A DNA stretch of 64,000 nt from NCBI RefSeq assembly GCF_004346185.1, contig NZ_SMAI01000007.1, positions 62,001-126,000 of the forward strand, written 5' to 3'. The notes below the pieces were generated by a model. That model saw only the letters and a program-made list of their open reading frames with translations, was not told the DNA's origin and made no database searches. This DNA is from Aquabacter spiritensis (lineage in GTDB: Bacteria > Pseudomonadota > Alphaproteobacteria > Rhizobiales > Xanthobacteraceae). Each line of letters starts with the position of its first letter. Position 1 is the stretch's first letter. Positions 18,640 through 27,532 of this stretch are shown in pieces. The translations under genes were made by a program, and so were the position numbers.

Positions 18640-19340
18640 GCGCGCCCGAGACCGCCGCCCCGCCGCGCATCCTGGTGGTCGAGGACGACGCGCCGATCCG
18701 CCGCTTTTTGCGCATCGCCCTCGGCAGCGCCGGCTTCGCCACGCTCGAAGCCGAGCGCGGGCGGACCGGGATCGAATTGGCCGCCACCGCCGCCCCCGAT
18801 TGCGTCGTGCTCGATCTCGGCCTGCCCGATATGGACGGCAAGGCGGTGATCGCGGCAATCCGCGCCTGGTCGCGCGTGCCGATCCTGGTCCTCTCGGTGC
18901 GCGACGCGGAGGCCGAGAAGATCGCCGCGCTCGATGCCGGGGCCGACGATTACGTCACCAAGCCGTTCGCGACCGGCGAACTCCTGGCGCGGCTGCGGGC
19001 GTTGATGCGCGGCCGCCTCGACCGGACACGCGAGCCGGCGGTCCAGGCGATCGGCCCGCTCACGGTCAATTTCGCCAGCCGCACCGTGACGCTGGACGGG
19101 CGCGAGGTGAAGCTGACGCGCAAGGAATACGACGTGCTCGCGCTGCTGGCGCGCCATCCCGGCCGGCTGATCGCCCACCGCCAGTTCCTCACCACGGTCT
19201 GGGGCGCGGCGCATGCCGAGGACACGCATTATCTGCGCATCGCCATCGGCCATATCCGCGACAAGCTCGGCGACGATGCCGCCGATCCGCGCTTCATCAT
19301 CACAGAGCCAGGGGTCGGCTATCGGCTGGTGGAGGGGTGA
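18636..19340 (+). CDS. kdpE: OmpR-family response regulator KdpE
   Basis: A 234-residue regulator. The receiver has LVVEDDAPIRRFLR, phospho-acceptor Asp60 in VVLDLGLPDMDG and Lys109 in ADDYVTKPF. The winged-helix domain has KLTRKEYDVLALLARHPGRLIAHRQFL and a terminal TEPGVGYRLVEG typical of KdpE. It activates the kdp operon when phosphorylated by KdpD. The start overlaps the kdpD stop (ATGA). A LysR relic and a low-GC patch begin 30 bases after its stop. Confidence 0.96.
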   Translation: MSAPETAAPPRILVVEDDAPIRRFLRIALGSAGFATLEAERGRTGIELAATAAPDCVVLDLGLPDMDGKAVIAAIRAWSRVPILVLSVRDAEAEKIAALDAGADDYVTKPFATGELLARLRALMRGRLDRTREPAVQAIGPLTVNFASRTVTLDGREVKLTRKEYDVLALLARHPGRLIAHRQFLTTVWGAAHAEDTHYLRIAIGHIRDKLGDDAADPRFIITEPGVGYRLVEG

Positions 19341-19370
19341 GCGGCGCCCCGCCGGGCGGAACAGGCCGCG

Positions 19371-19490
19371 ATGCGGGCGGATTTTCTCGGCCGCGCGGCC
19401 TTGGTCGCGTTCGCCGCGCGCGGCGCCGTCTTGCGCGCCGCCGCCGATCTCACCCTGTCCCGGACCGCACTCCGCCACCGCAGGCGCAAT
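19371..19490 (+). pseudogene. Relic of a LysR-type regulator (N-terminal HTH fragment)
   Basis: Forty codons starting at ATG 19371 align without gaps to the first forty codons of the intact LysR gene at 20942. I count 98 identical bases of 120 by hand. Shared residues include DFLG, LRAAA, LTLS versus LNLS, and TAL-HR. Similarity stops at 19490, where the sequence becomes AT-rich. Helix residues needed for function are altered (for example SHRMRK became RHRRRN) and no effector domain follows. It is a decayed paralogue fragment; the divergence is too great for a fresh duplication. Confidence 0.7.
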
Positions 19491-19539
19491 CGGCGCGGCA
19501 AGAGTGCCTCTTCTCTCCCCCGTCAGACGAAAACGATCC

Positions 19540-20562
19540 TTATTCGACAAATATATTTAGCTCACGTTTTTCATTGTCATTAAACAACACTTTGATTTGC
19601 TCTTCGATCCAGGGAATGTAGGGCGTGACCCGGGTATAATAGATCTTATTCCCACAGCGCGGCACGTTCTCAGCCCCGCCCCAAATTTCGGCCATTGCTT
19701 TGGTGTTGCGCTCGTTGATCAGATTTATGAAAGAAAACGCGACGCCGATCAGATAATGGTAAATTTTTTTAGGCTCTTCGGGAGGCGAAAAAATCACGCT
19801 CACCGGGCCGCCCGAATCGCCGGTACACCAGCCGCTGCCGAGCGGGATATCCCCGCTGTAAAGCGAGGATTTTGCGACCCGCTCCGAATGGTCAAGCGGA
19901 ATGTAATGAAGTTGATCATTGATCTCGAAATCTTTCTTTCGGCCCAAGCCGAAAACATAAATATAGTAATCTCCGGCACCTGGATCCAAATTAATGCTGG
20001 AAAAACGCATCGGAGGATTGTTTTCGACTTTGAATGGCAGAGAAATCAAGCCAAGATCCACAAATTTATCGGCCGTGTGAGGCGCCAAACGTTTTAAAGT
20101 CGGTTCCTTGTCGGTGACTTCGTAGCCCCCATTATAGTCTTTATGATAGACTCACTTTTCCGCTTCGATGCGCTGCTGCTTCAGGGGCGAAAACTTCTGC
20201 ATGACGAGAACGGTCACGACCTGCGCATCCACCAAGCAATGCCCCGCGGTCAGGACAACGTCTTGCGTTATGAGCGCGCCCGTACAGCGATAACTGACAC
20301 CGTCGCTTTTCTTGATTTCCATTTGCACCAGAAACAAGGCCTTCTGGCGAGTTTTATCGCTTTGAATCGTCTTTGATTTGTAAAGGACGTCCTGCGCAAA
20401 GGGCGCAGCCGATGCCCCATTGCTCGCTTGAGCGGTTAAATGGCCAGACTTGAAAGCCTGGGCTGGCGCATCCAAAAACAGACTTGCAGCGGGGAAACAA
20501 AGACCAACGGCGAAAAGAGCGCGACGGAACGCGCGTTTATGTTTGAAGTTTCCAGCTTTCAC
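19540..20562 (-). pseudogene. Secreted trypsin-like serine protease interrupted by an in-frame TGA
   Basis: Reading the minus strand from a GTG at 20562, a signal peptide (FRRALFAVGLCFPAASLFLDAPAQA) is followed by a chymotrypsin-fold protease. The catalytic His is in LTAGHC (20239-20241). A TGA at 20152-20154 then breaks the frame, and the same frame continues without any shift through VYHKDYNGGYEV, the catalytic Asp in FVDLGLI (20056-20058) and the catalytic Ser in GDSGGP (19813-19815), ending at 19540. All three catalytic residues therefore flank a single nonsense codon. A sense CGA or TGG one step earlier is likely. The region is clearly poorer in GC than its neighbours, suggesting transfer. 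Readthrough is possible but unsupported. Confidence 0.72.
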
Positions 20563-20573
20563 TGCCGGCGCCC

Positions 20574-20837
20574 CTACCGACGACAAACAATGCTTTTGTC
20601 GCGGACATCGAACAAAGCGGTGAAGGCACAGGCGCTCATCGTGCACAGCAAGCGGCTGCCGAATTGACAGCCTGCGGGCGCATTGATGCCCCCGTAATTC
20701 TCGCACACGATCCGTCCATTGGACAATTGGCAGCCCGAGGCCCAAGGCGCTCCCTGCGCCATCGCGGCGCCTGGGAGCATCATCGCAGCCGTCACCACGC
20801 CGGCGATCGCCAGACCTCTCATCTGCCTTCTCCCCAT
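20574..20837 (-). CDS. Small secreted Cys-containing protein of unknown function
   Basis: An 87-residue product with a signal peptide (LAIAGVVTAAMMLPGAAMAQ). The mature part of about 60 residues holds five or six Cys (SGCQLSNGRIVCENYGG, AGCQFGSRLLC, SACAF and a final VCRR), which suggests disulfides in the periplasm or outside. The ATG at 20837 has GGGAGAG before it; an in-frame ATG at 20822 is the alternative. Its stop lies 11 bases before the GTG of the disrupted protease, so the two formed an operon; this could be an accessory or inhibitor-like partner. No family recognised. Confidence 0.6.
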   Translation of the reverse strand: MGRRQMRGLAIAGVVTAAMMLPGAAMAQGAPWASGCQLSNGRIVCENYGGINAPAGCQFGSRLLCTMSACAFTALFDVRDKSIVCRR

Positions 20838-20941
20838 CTGCGCTCTCCCGCCGTGAACCGGTAGCCGGGAGAGAGATGCGCGTCGTCCCCCGAATGGAGT
20901 AGACGAGGATGGGGATCAGGCACTTTCGCGGGTCGGACTTC

Positions 20942-21832
20942 ATGCGCGTCGATTTCCTGGGGCTGGAGGCCTTTGTCGCGATCGCCGAGCGCGGCTCCTT
21001 CTTGCGCGCCGCCGCCTATCTCAACCTGTCCCAGACCGCGCTCTCCCACCGCATGCGCAAGCTGGAAGAGGATCTCGGCGTCCAATTGCTCGCCCGCACG
21101 ACGCGCCAGATCAGCCTGACGGCGGCGGGCCAGGACCTGCTGCCCAAGGCGCGCCGGCTGATGGCCGAACTCGACGGCGCGATCGCGGCGCTGCGCGGCC
21201 AGGCGGAGGCGCGGCAGGAGCGCGTCGCCTTCGGCTGCCTGCCGACCATCGCCGCCTATCATCTGCCGCGCGCGCTCTCCGCCTTCCGCGACCGCCATCC
21301 CGACGTCGCGGTGAAGGTGTTCGACAATTCCGCCTCGGAGATCGCCGCTCTGGTGCAGCGTGGCGAGGCGGAGTTCGGCATCGGCATCGTCTCGGTCCAT
21401 GCCTTCGATCTCGACATCGCGCCGATCCGCAAGGAGCCGTTCGTGCTGCTGTGCCGGAGCGACCACCCCTTCGCCACGCTCGGCGCGGTGAACTGGTCGC
21501 AGATCGAAGGCGCGCCGCTGATCCGCATCAGCCCCCAGGCCGGCAACCGCGCCTTGATCGACGACGCGCTCGGCAGCCGGCGCGAAAGCCTCAACTGGCG
21601 CTACGAGGTCCAGCACGTCCAGACCGCCGCCAGCCTGGTCGCCGAGGGCATCGGCCTGACCGTGGTGCCGAAGCTCGCCATGAGCATCGGCGGCACGCCG
21701 GGCCTCGTCGCCCTCGGCCTGCGCAATCCGAGCGTCACGCGCTCGCTCGGCGTCATCACCCGGCGCGGCCATTCTCTGTCGGAGCCGGCCAAACTGCTGC
21801 TGAAACTGGTGAAGGCGCAGTTGCGGGGCTGA
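20942..21832 (+). CDS. LysR-family transcriptional regulator
   Basis: A 296-residue regulator. The N-terminal winged helix is at residues 1-60 (DFLGLEAFVAIAERGSFLRAAAYLNLSQTALSHRMRKLEEDLG), and the effector-binding domain follows with RVAFGCLPTIAAYHLPRAL. The ATG at 20942 matches the start of the nearby relic; an upstream in-frame ATG at 20909 is possible. It lies just before the ligI-ligK operon with a dyad-rich 119-base gap, so it is the probable activator of 2-pyrone-4,6-dicarboxylate catabolism, responding to a pathway intermediate. That role is inferred from position. Confidence 0.88.
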   Translation: MRVDFLGLEAFVAIAERGSFLRAAAYLNLSQTALSHRMRKLEEDLGVQLLARTTRQISLTAAGQDLLPKARRLMAELDGAIAALRGQAEARQERVAFGCLPTIAAYHLPRALSAFRDRHPDVAVKVFDNSASEIAALVQRGEAEFGIGIVSVHAFDLDIAPIRKEPFVLLCRSDHPFATLGAVNWSQIEGAPLIRISPQAGNRALIDDALGSRRESLNWRYEVQHVQTAASLVAEGIGLTVVPKLAMSIGGTPGLVALGLRNPSVTRSLGVITRRGHSLSEPAKLLLKLVKAQLRG

Positions 21833-21854
21833 GCCGGGCGCCGCCCATACCTGC

Positions 21855-21896
21855 ATGAAATTCATATAACTCTGAATTCATGTCATTTGATTCATG
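21855..21896 (+). promoter_or_regulatory. AT-rich operator cluster before the lig operon
   Basis: Three copies of an (A/G)ATTCAT element start at 21859, 21875 and 21889, about one and a half helical turns apart. The first lies in an 11-base dyad ATGAA-A-TTCAT (21855-21865) and the second in the palindrome TGAATTCA (21873-21880). Phased dyads like these fit a LysR tetramer site between the regulator gene and the operon it precedes. Confidence 0.5.
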
Positions 21897-21951
21897 AGTT
21901 CGCCCGCCCCATGGTCCCCCCAACACAGAATGGGACCCGGGAGGGACAGGC

Positions 21952-22800
21952 ATGGCGATCCGCATCGCTTTGATCGGATATGGCGAGGTGGGCGGCATTT
22001 TCGGCGCCGATCTTCTCCGCGCCGGCGCGGCCGCCCTCGCCGCCTACGACATCAAGCTGGACGATCCCCGCTTCGCCCCGGCGCTGCGCGCCAAGGCGCA
22101 GGCCGCCGGCGTGCGGCTCGCCGCCTCCGCCGCCGACGCCGCGTCCGGCTGCGACCTCGTCGTCTCCGCGGTGACCGCCGATGCGGTCCTGGCGGTCGCC
22201 GAAGGGCTCGCGCCGCATCTCGCCCCGGGACAGATCTTCTTCGACGTCAATTCGGCCTCCCCCGAGACCAAGAAAGCCGCCGCCCGCGCGGTCGAGGCGT
22301 CGGGCGCGGACTATGTCGAGGGCGCGGTCATGGCGCCGATCACCGGGCCGCGGCTCGCCGTGCCGATCCTCGCCGGCGGACCGAAGGCGGCGGCGGCGGC
22401 GGATCTGCTCAACGCCCTCGGCATGCGGCTGCGGCCGGTCTCGGACGTCCACGGCCGCGCCTCGGCGATGAAGCTCTGCCGCTCGATCATGATCAAGGGG
22501 ATCGAGGCGCTGATGCTCGACTGCGCCCGCGCCGCCGCCGCCTTCGACGTCGAGGCGGAGGTCTATGCCTCGCTGGAGGACACTTTCCCCGGCGTCGATT
22601 TCGCCAAGCTCGCGCAGACCATGGCGGGGCGCGTGCGCCAGCACGGCGTGCGCCGCGCGGCCGAGATGCGGGAGGCCGCCGACATGGTCGCCGATCTCGG
22701 CCTCGATCCCGCTCTGGTGCGCGCCGTGGCCGCGGCGCAGGCGCGCGGCGCGGCCTCCGCCCTTCCTTCCGAACCGCAAGAGAGAGCCGTTCGCGCATGA
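21952..22800 (+). CDS. NAD(P)-binding oxidoreductase with DUF1932 domain (6-phosphogluconate dehydrogenase-like)
   Basis: A 282-residue dehydrogenase. The Rossmann motif IALIGYGEVGGIFG is at residues 4-17, followed by DVNSASPETKKAAAR, the hydroxyacid-dehydrogenase substrate loop EGAVMAPI, and Lys in SAMKLCRSIMIKG. The C-terminal all-helical part matches DUF1932. As first gene of the lig/gal set it could oxidise or reduce a pathway semialdehyde or keto acid, in place of the unrelated LigC dehydrogenase that normally makes 2-pyrone-4,6-dicarboxylate. That role is unproven. ATGA overlap with ligI. Confidence 0.8.
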   Translation: MAIRIALIGYGEVGGIFGADLLRAGAAALAAYDIKLDDPRFAPALRAKAQAAGVRLAASAADAASGCDLVVSAVTADAVLAVAEGLAPHLAPGQIFFDVNSASPETKKAAARAVEASGADYVEGAVMAPITGPRLAVPILAGGPKAAAAADLLNALGMRLRPVSDVHGRASAMKLCRSIMIKGIEALMLDCARAAAAFDVEAEVYASLEDTFPGVDFAKLAQTMAGRVRQHGVRRAAEMREAADMVADLGLDPALVRAVAAAQARGAASALPSEPQERAVRA

Positions 22801-23675
22801 CGATCAGGACCATTCCGGGGCCGGACCCGGACACGCGCACCCCCACCTTCACGCTGCCGCCGCTGTCCTGCGACACGCACTGCCACATTTTCGGGCCGGG
22901 CCATCTCTATCCCTACGATCCGAAGCGCTCCTACACGCCGCCGGACGCGCCGCTCGACATGTTCCGCGCGCTGCACGCCAAGATCGGCGTGGGGCGGGCC
23001 GTGATCGTCAATGCCAGCGTCCATGGCACCGACAATAGGGTGGCGCTCGACGCCATCGCCCAGAGCAACGGGGCCTATCGCGCGGTCGCCAATCTCGACG
23101 GCACGATCGACGAGAAGGGCCTGGAGGCTTTGGACAAAGGCGGCTTCCGCGGCTGCCGCTTCAATTTCGTGCGCCATCTCGGCGGCGTGCCGGACATGAA
23201 GGTGTTCGACCGCCTCGTCGCCATGGTGGCGCCGCTCGGCTGGCACATCGACCTGCATTTCGACGCGATCGATCTGCCCGAATATGCCCCCATGCTGGCG
23301 CGCCTGCCGCTGCCCTATACGATCGACCATATGGGCCGGGTGAAGGCCGCGGACGGGCTCGACCAGGAGCCGTTCCGCATCCTGGTCGACCTGCTCGCCT
23401 CGGACGAGAAATGCTGGGTGAAGGTGTGCGGCGCGGAGCGCGTCTCCTCTGCTGGCGCGCCGTTCCACGATGCCGTGCCGTTCGCCCGCAAGCTGGCCGA
23501 GACCGCGCCCGACCGGATCATCTGGGGCACCGACTGGCCGCATCCCAATGTGAAGGTGATGCCGAACGACGGCGACCTCGTGGACATCATCCCTTTGTTC
23601 GCGCCGGAACCGGAGCTTCAGCACAAGATCCTGGTCGCCAACCCGGCGCGGCTGTTCGGGTTCGATCTGCCCTGA
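22797..23675 (+). CDS. ligI: 2-pyrone-4,6-dicarboxylate lactonase (LigI-type amidohydrolase)
   Basis: A 292-residue TIM-barrel hydrolase of the amidohydrolase superfamily (COG3618). It hydrolyses the lactone ring of 2-pyrone-4,6-dicarboxylate to 4-oxalomesaconate. Motifs seen are CDTHCHIFGP near residues 24-33, FRGCRFNFVRH, YTIDHMGRVKA, and the metal-site or general-base Asp in IIWGTDWPHPN near 244. The RFN and WPHPN forms are typical of LigI rather than generic COG3618 proteins. It is coupled to the preceding dehydrogenase and followed by the tautomerase, hydratase and aldolase in pathway order. Confidence 0.9.
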   Translation: MTIRTIPGPDPDTRTPTFTLPPLSCDTHCHIFGPGHLYPYDPKRSYTPPDAPLDMFRALHAKIGVGRAVIVNASVHGTDNRVALDAIAQSNGAYRAVANLDGTIDEKGLEALDKGGFRGCRFNFVRHLGGVPDMKVFDRLVAMVAPLGWHIDLHFDAIDLPEYAPMLARLPLPYTIDHMGRVKAADGLDQEPFRILVDLLASDEKCWVKVCGAERVSSAGAPFHDAVPFARKLAETAPDRIIWGTDWPHPNVKVMPNDGDLVDIIPLFAPEPELQHKILVANPARLFGFDLP

Positions 23676-23758
23676 GCCGCGCGGCGCGTGCGTGGAAGCT
23701 TCAGACCGGACGCGGCGGCTCCCGCCCGTTGCGGACGTCGATTGAGAAGGAGGCGCGA

Positions 23759-24874
23759 ATGGCCCGCCAGGTTTCGATCCCCTGCATGCTGATGCGCGGC
23801 GGCACGTCGAAGGGCGCCTATTTCCTCGCATCCGATCTGCCGGAAGATCCCGCCGCGCGCGACGCGATCCTGCTCGCCGCGATGGGCTCGCCCGATCCGC
23901 GCCAGGTGGACGGGGTCGGCGGTGCCCATCCGCTCACCAGCAAGGTCGCGATCGTCTCCCGCTCCACCCTCCCCGGCTGCGATATCGACTTCCTGTTCTG
24001 CCAGGTGGTCGTGGACAAGGCGCTGGTCGACACCACCCCGAATTGCGGCAATATCCTCGCCGGCGTGGCGCCCTTCGCGCTCGAGCGCGGGCTTCTCGCC
24101 GCGACCGGCGAGGAAACCCGCGTCAAGGTGCGCACGCTCAATACCGGCACGCTGGCCGAACTCACCGTGCGGACCCCCGACGGCGCGGTCGATTATGACG
24201 GCGACGCGCGGATCGACGGCGTGCCCGGAACCGCGGCGCCGATCCCGATCGACTTCCTCGACGCCGCCGGCTCGGTCTGCGGCGCACTGCTGCCCACCGG
24301 CAATGCCGTGGACGTGGTGGCGGGCGTCGAGGTCACCTTGATCGACAACGGCATGCCCTGCGTGGTGCTGGCGGCGCAGGCGGTCGGGCGCACCGGCTAT
24401 GAGAGCCGCGACGCACTCGACACGGATGCTGCGCTGAAGGCCCGCCTGGAGGAGATCCGGCGCGCCGCCGGCCCGCTGATGAATCTCGGCGATGTCGCCG
24501 CCAAGGTGGTGCCGAAAATGATCCTGGTGGCGCCCCCTGCCAAAGGCGGCCACCTCTCCACCCGTTCCTTCATCCCGCACGAATGCCACGCCTCGATCGG
24601 CGTGTTCGCGGCCGTGACGGTGGCGACCGCCGCGACCTTGCCCGGCTCGCCCGCCAACCGGGTCGCGGTGCTGCCGGAGGGCCGGGAGAAGACGCTGTCG
24701 GTGGAGCATCCGACCGGGGAATTCACTGTGCGGATCGAGCTCGGCGGCACGCCGGAGCGCCCAATGGTCGAACGCGCCGGCCTGCTGCGCACCGCCCGCG
24801 CGCTGTTCGACGGCCGCGTGCTCGTGCCCGCGCGGGTCGCGGCGCAGGACGCCGGGCGCATCGCGGCCGAATAG
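23759..24874 (+). CDS. ligU: 4-oxalomesaconate tautomerase (PrpF-family; LigU/GalD)
   Basis: A 371-residue member of the PrpF isomerase family, diaminopimelate-epimerase fold. The N-terminal [14 protein letters not shown] and [18 protein letters not shown] are diagnostic, as is [16 protein letters not shown] with its Cys. Such enzymes shift the double bond of 4-oxalomesaconate so the hydratase can act (LigU of Sphingobium, GalD of Pseudomonas). The ATG at 23759 follows GAAGGAGGCG. Located between ligI and the hydratase, consistent with its step. Confidence 0.87.
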   Translation: MARQVSIPCMLMRGGTSKGAYFLASDLPEDPAARDAILLAAMGSPDPRQVDGVGGAHPLTSKVAIVSRSTLPGCDIDFLFCQVVVDKALVDTTPNCGNILAGVAPFALERGLLAATGEETRVKVRTLNTGTLAELTVRTPDGAVDYDGDARIDGVPGTAAPIPIDFLDAAGSVCGALLPTGNAVDVVAGVEVTLIDNGMPCVVLAAQAVGRTGYESRDALDTDAALKARLEEIRRAAGPLMNLGDVAAKVVPKMILVAPPAKGGHLSTRSFIPHECHASIGVFAAVTVATAATLPGSPANRVAVLPEGREKTLSVEHPTGEFTVRIELGGTPERPMVERAGLLRTARALFDGRVLVPARVAAQDAGRIAAE

Positions 24875-24897
24875 AGACTTCGAGGAAAGAGGCCATC

Positions 24898-25620
24898 ATG
24901 TCCGACCAGAAGACCGCCCTCATCGTCACCGCCCATCCCGGCGACTTCGTCTGGCGCGCCGGCGGCGCCATCGCGCTGCATGTGCGCAAAGGGTATCGGG
25001 TGAAAATCGTCTGCCTGTCGTTCGGCGAGCGCGGCGAGAGCCAATTCGCCTGGAAGACCGCCGGCGTCGCGATGGACGAGGTCAAGGCCCAGCGCAAGGC
25101 GGAGGCCGAGGAGGCCGCCGCGATCCTCGGCGCGTCGATCGAATTCTTCGATGCCGGCGACTATCCGCTGAAGCTCACCGAGGCGATGTTCGACCGCATG
25201 GTCGACATTTATCGCGAGGAGAAGCCGGCTTTCGTGCTGACCCACGCGCTCGCCGACCCCTACAATATGGACCATCCGGAGGCGACCCGCTTCGCCCAGG
25301 ACGCCCGCATCATCGCCCAGGCCGCCGGCCACAAGCCGGACCCGAGCCGGGCCTATTCCGCGCCGCCGGTCTTCCTGTTCGAGCCGCACCAGCCCGAGCA
25401 ATGCGACTTCAAGCCCAACGTCATCCTCAACATCACCGACGTCTGGGAGACCAAGCGCAAGGCCTTCGAGGTGCTCGCGGCCCAGAAGCATCTCTGGGAC
25501 TATTACACCCGCGTCGCGCTCAATCGCGGCGTCCAGGGCGGGCGCAATTCCGGACGCGCCATGACCTATGGCGAGGCCTATCAGCGGGTGTTCCCCATGA
25601 TCGTGGAGGAACTGGCATGA
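24898..25620 (+). CDS. galB: 4-oxalomesaconate hydratase (GalB-type, PIG-L fold)
   Basis: A 240-residue zinc-dependent protein of the PIG-L/LmbE deacetylase fold. The metal motif AHPGDF (residues 12-17, variant of AHPDDE) and the third-ligand region [16 protein letters not shown] near 115-130 are visible. GalB proteins use this fold to hydrate 4-oxalomesaconate to 4-carboxy-4-hydroxy-2-oxoadipate, unlike LigJ of sphingomonads, which is an amidohydrolase-type hydratase. The ATG at 24898 is preceded by GAGGAAAGAGG. Its TGA overlaps the aldolase start (ATGA). Confidence 0.85.
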   Translation: MSDQKTALIVTAHPGDFVWRAGGAIALHVRKGYRVKIVCLSFGERGESQFAWKTAGVAMDEVKAQRKAEAEEAAAILGASIEFFDAGDYPLKLTEAMFDRMVDIYREEKPAFVLTHALADPYNMDHPEATRFAQDARIIAQAAGHKPDPSRAYSAPPVFLFEPHQPEQCDFKPNVILNITDVWETKRKAFEVLAAQKHLWDYYTRVALNRGVQGGRNSGRAMTYGEAYQRVFPMIVEELA

Positions 25621-26315
25621 CCGGCCTCGTCGTCCGCACCGTCCGCCGGGCCGAGCAGAGCGTGATCGACGCCCTCGCCGGCTTCGGCGTGGCCACCGTC
25701 CACGAGGCGATGGGCCGCCTCGGTCTGATGAAGACCTATCTGCGGCCGATCTATCCCGGCGCACAGATCGCCGGCAGCGCGATCACGGTTCTCGCCCAGC
25801 CGGGCGACAATTGGATGCTGCACGTCGCCGCCGAGCAGATCCGGCCGGGCGACCTCGTGGTGGTCGCCTGCACCGCCGACAATACCGACGGCATGTTCGG
25901 CGATCTGCTCGCCACCTCCTTCAAGGCGCGCGGCGCGGTCGGCCTCGTCATCGATGCCGGCTGCCGCGACGTGAAGGTGCTGACCGAAATGGGCTTTCCG
26001 GTGTGGCCGCGCGCCGTCTCCGCCAAGGGGACGGTGAAGGCGACGCTCGGCTCGGTGAACGTCCCGGTGGTCTGCGCCGGAGCGCTGGTCCGGCCGGGCG
26101 ACGTGGTGGTGGCGGACGATGACGGCGTCGTCGTCGTGCCGCGTGGCCGCGCCGCGGAGGTCGCCGCGAAGGCGGCCGCGCGCGAGGCCAATGAAGGCGA
26201 AAAACGCGCCAAGCTCGCCTCCGGCGTGCTCGGCCTCGACATGTACCAGATGCGCGACCCTCTCGCGGCGGCCGGGCTCGTCTATGTCGACGACCTGCCC
26301 GACGACGAGACGTGA
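25617..26315 (+). CDS. ligK: 4-carboxy-4-hydroxy-2-oxoadipate aldolase / oxaloacetate decarboxylase (LigK/GalC)
   Basis: A 232-residue class II aldolase of the RraA-like fold. It splits 4-carboxy-4-hydroxy-2-oxoadipate into pyruvate and oxaloacetate, the last step of the pathway. Motifs are [30 protein letters not shown], and the metal/substrate site [14 protein letters not shown] near residues 111-124. The C-terminal [18 protein letters not shown] tail is typical of LigK rather than the RraA RNase regulator. ATGA junction with galB. Confidence 0.9.
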   Translation: MTGLVVRTVRRAEQSVIDALAGFGVATVHEAMGRLGLMKTYLRPIYPGAQIAGSAITVLAQPGDNWMLHVAAEQIRPGDLVVVACTADNTDGMFGDLLATSFKARGAVGLVIDAGCRDVKVLTEMGFPVWPRAVSAKGTVKATLGSVNVPVVCAGALVRPGDVVVADDDGVVVVPRGRAAEVAAKAAAREANEGEKRAKLASGVLGLDMYQMRDPLAAAGLVYVDDLPDDET

Positions 26316-26382
26316 CCCGCAAGTTCCGCGTCACCGGACGCCGGGGGGAACCGGCGCCGTCCCTTATCGAGAGAGGAAAGCC

Positions 26383-27363
26383 ATGAAACGTCTTGCAACC
26401 TTCGCCGCCGGCTGCGCGCTGGCCTTCGCGCTCGGGGCGAGCCTGCTCCCCGCCGCAGCCCAGACCGCCTACCCGACCCGGCCGGTCCGCATCATCGTCC
26501 CGTTCGGCGCGGGCGGCATCGCCGACATCACGGTGCGCGTGGTGGCCGAGAAGCTCACCGAAAAGCTCGGCCAGCAATTCGTGATCGAGAACCAGCCGGG
26601 GGCCGGCGGCATCACGGCGGCCCGCGCCGCGATCCAGGGCGGGACGGACGGCTATACGCTGGCGCTGCTCTCCAACGGCACGGCGATTTCGGTGCCGCTG
26701 TTCAAGAAGCTGCCCTTCGACCCGGTGAAGGACTTCACCCCGGTCTCCAGCCTCGGCTATTTCGACTTCCTCTTCCTCACCAACGGCGCGTCGAAATACA
26801 AGTCGGTCGCGGAACTGGTCGCCTTCGCCAAGGCCAATGCCGGCGCGCTCAATGTCGGCACGGTCAATGTCGGCTCCAGCCAGAACCTCTCGGCCGAACT
26901 GTTCAAGTCGATGGCCGGAATCGACTTCACCATCATCCCCTACAAGGGCACGCCCGACCTCGTCCTCGCCACCACCCGCAACGACGTCGACCTGATGATC
27001 GACAGCTATGCCTCGGCCAAGGCGATGCTGGCGGACAAGAAAATCCGCGCCCTCGCCTCCTCGGGCCTGACGCGCTCGCCGGTGCTGCCGGATCTCGTGA
27101 CAGTGGACGAGAGCGGCGTGAAGGGGTTCGAGGTCACCTCCTGGAACGCGATCTTCGCCCCGGCCGGCACATCGAAGGAGATCGTCGCAACCCTGAATTC
27201 CGCGATCCGCGACGTCCTCGCCATGCCGGACGTCAAGAAGCGCCTGCTCGAACTCGGCATCGAGGCGAAAGCCAGCACGCCGCAGGAACTGGAAGACCGC
27301 CTCACCTCCGACATCGCCAAATGGTCGGCGGTGATCACCAAGGCGAACATCGAGAAGCAGTGA
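26383..27363 (+). CDS. TctC/Bug-family substrate-binding protein of the lig operon
   Basis: A 326-residue secreted binding protein. A signal peptide runs to about residue 27 (LAFALGASLLPAAAQ), then TAYPTRPVRIIVPFGAGGIAD, IENQPGAGGITAARA and LPFDPVKDFTPVS, all Bug-family hallmarks. No TctA or TctB gene is present, so the membrane part must be elsewhere or the protein is a sensor-type orphan. Position 67 bases after ligK suggests it captures an aromatic or pyrone acid feeding the pathway. The ATG at 26383 follows GAGAGGAAAG. Confidence 0.88.
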   Translation: MKRLATFAAGCALAFALGASLLPAAAQTAYPTRPVRIIVPFGAGGIADITVRVVAEKLTEKLGQQFVIENQPGAGGITAARAAIQGGTDGYTLALLSNGTAISVPLFKKLPFDPVKDFTPVSSLGYFDFLFLTNGASKYKSVAELVAFAKANAGALNVGTVNVGSSQNLSAELFKSMAGIDFTIIPYKGTPDLVLATTRNDVDLMIDSYASAKAMLADKKIRALASSGLTRSPVLPDLVTVDESGVKGFEVTSWNAIFAPAGTSKEIVATLNSAIRDVLAMPDVKKRLLELGIEAKASTPQELEDRLTSDIAKWSAVITKANIEKQ

Positions 27364-27532
27364 TCGGGCTCCGGGCGTCGCGAGGCGCCCGGCACCGCTC
27401 CCGGAACCGGGCGCCCGGCGGCACGTTGCTGGGTGGAGACGTCGCGCACCCGGCGGTCGATGCTTCGGCCCCGCCGCGCCACGTCGGATGCCGCCGCCGA
27501 TCGGCGCGGCGGCCCGCCAAGGGAGACCTCCT

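Noticed and set aside
15865-18858. A 997-codon open frame antisense to kdpD, and similar long ones antisense to kdpB (13030-15282) and the CocE gene (3748-5760)
   Set aside because: They mirror the codon structure of recognised genes on the other strand, are rich in Arg, Gly and His, show no family motif, and are typical of GC-rich DNA.
19371-19583. A new 70-codon gene
   Set aside because: Its first forty codons are a decayed copy of the nearby LysR N-terminus and the rest shows no pattern.
20152-20154. TGA in the protease gene as a selenocysteine codon
   Set aside because: No SECIS-like hairpin was seen after it, the position is not catalytic, and the DNA here is AT-rich and relic-like. 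A nonsense mutation is simpler.
19371-20941. Insertion sequence or transposon
   Set aside because: No transposase, terminal inverted repeats or target duplication could be found around the low-GC patch.
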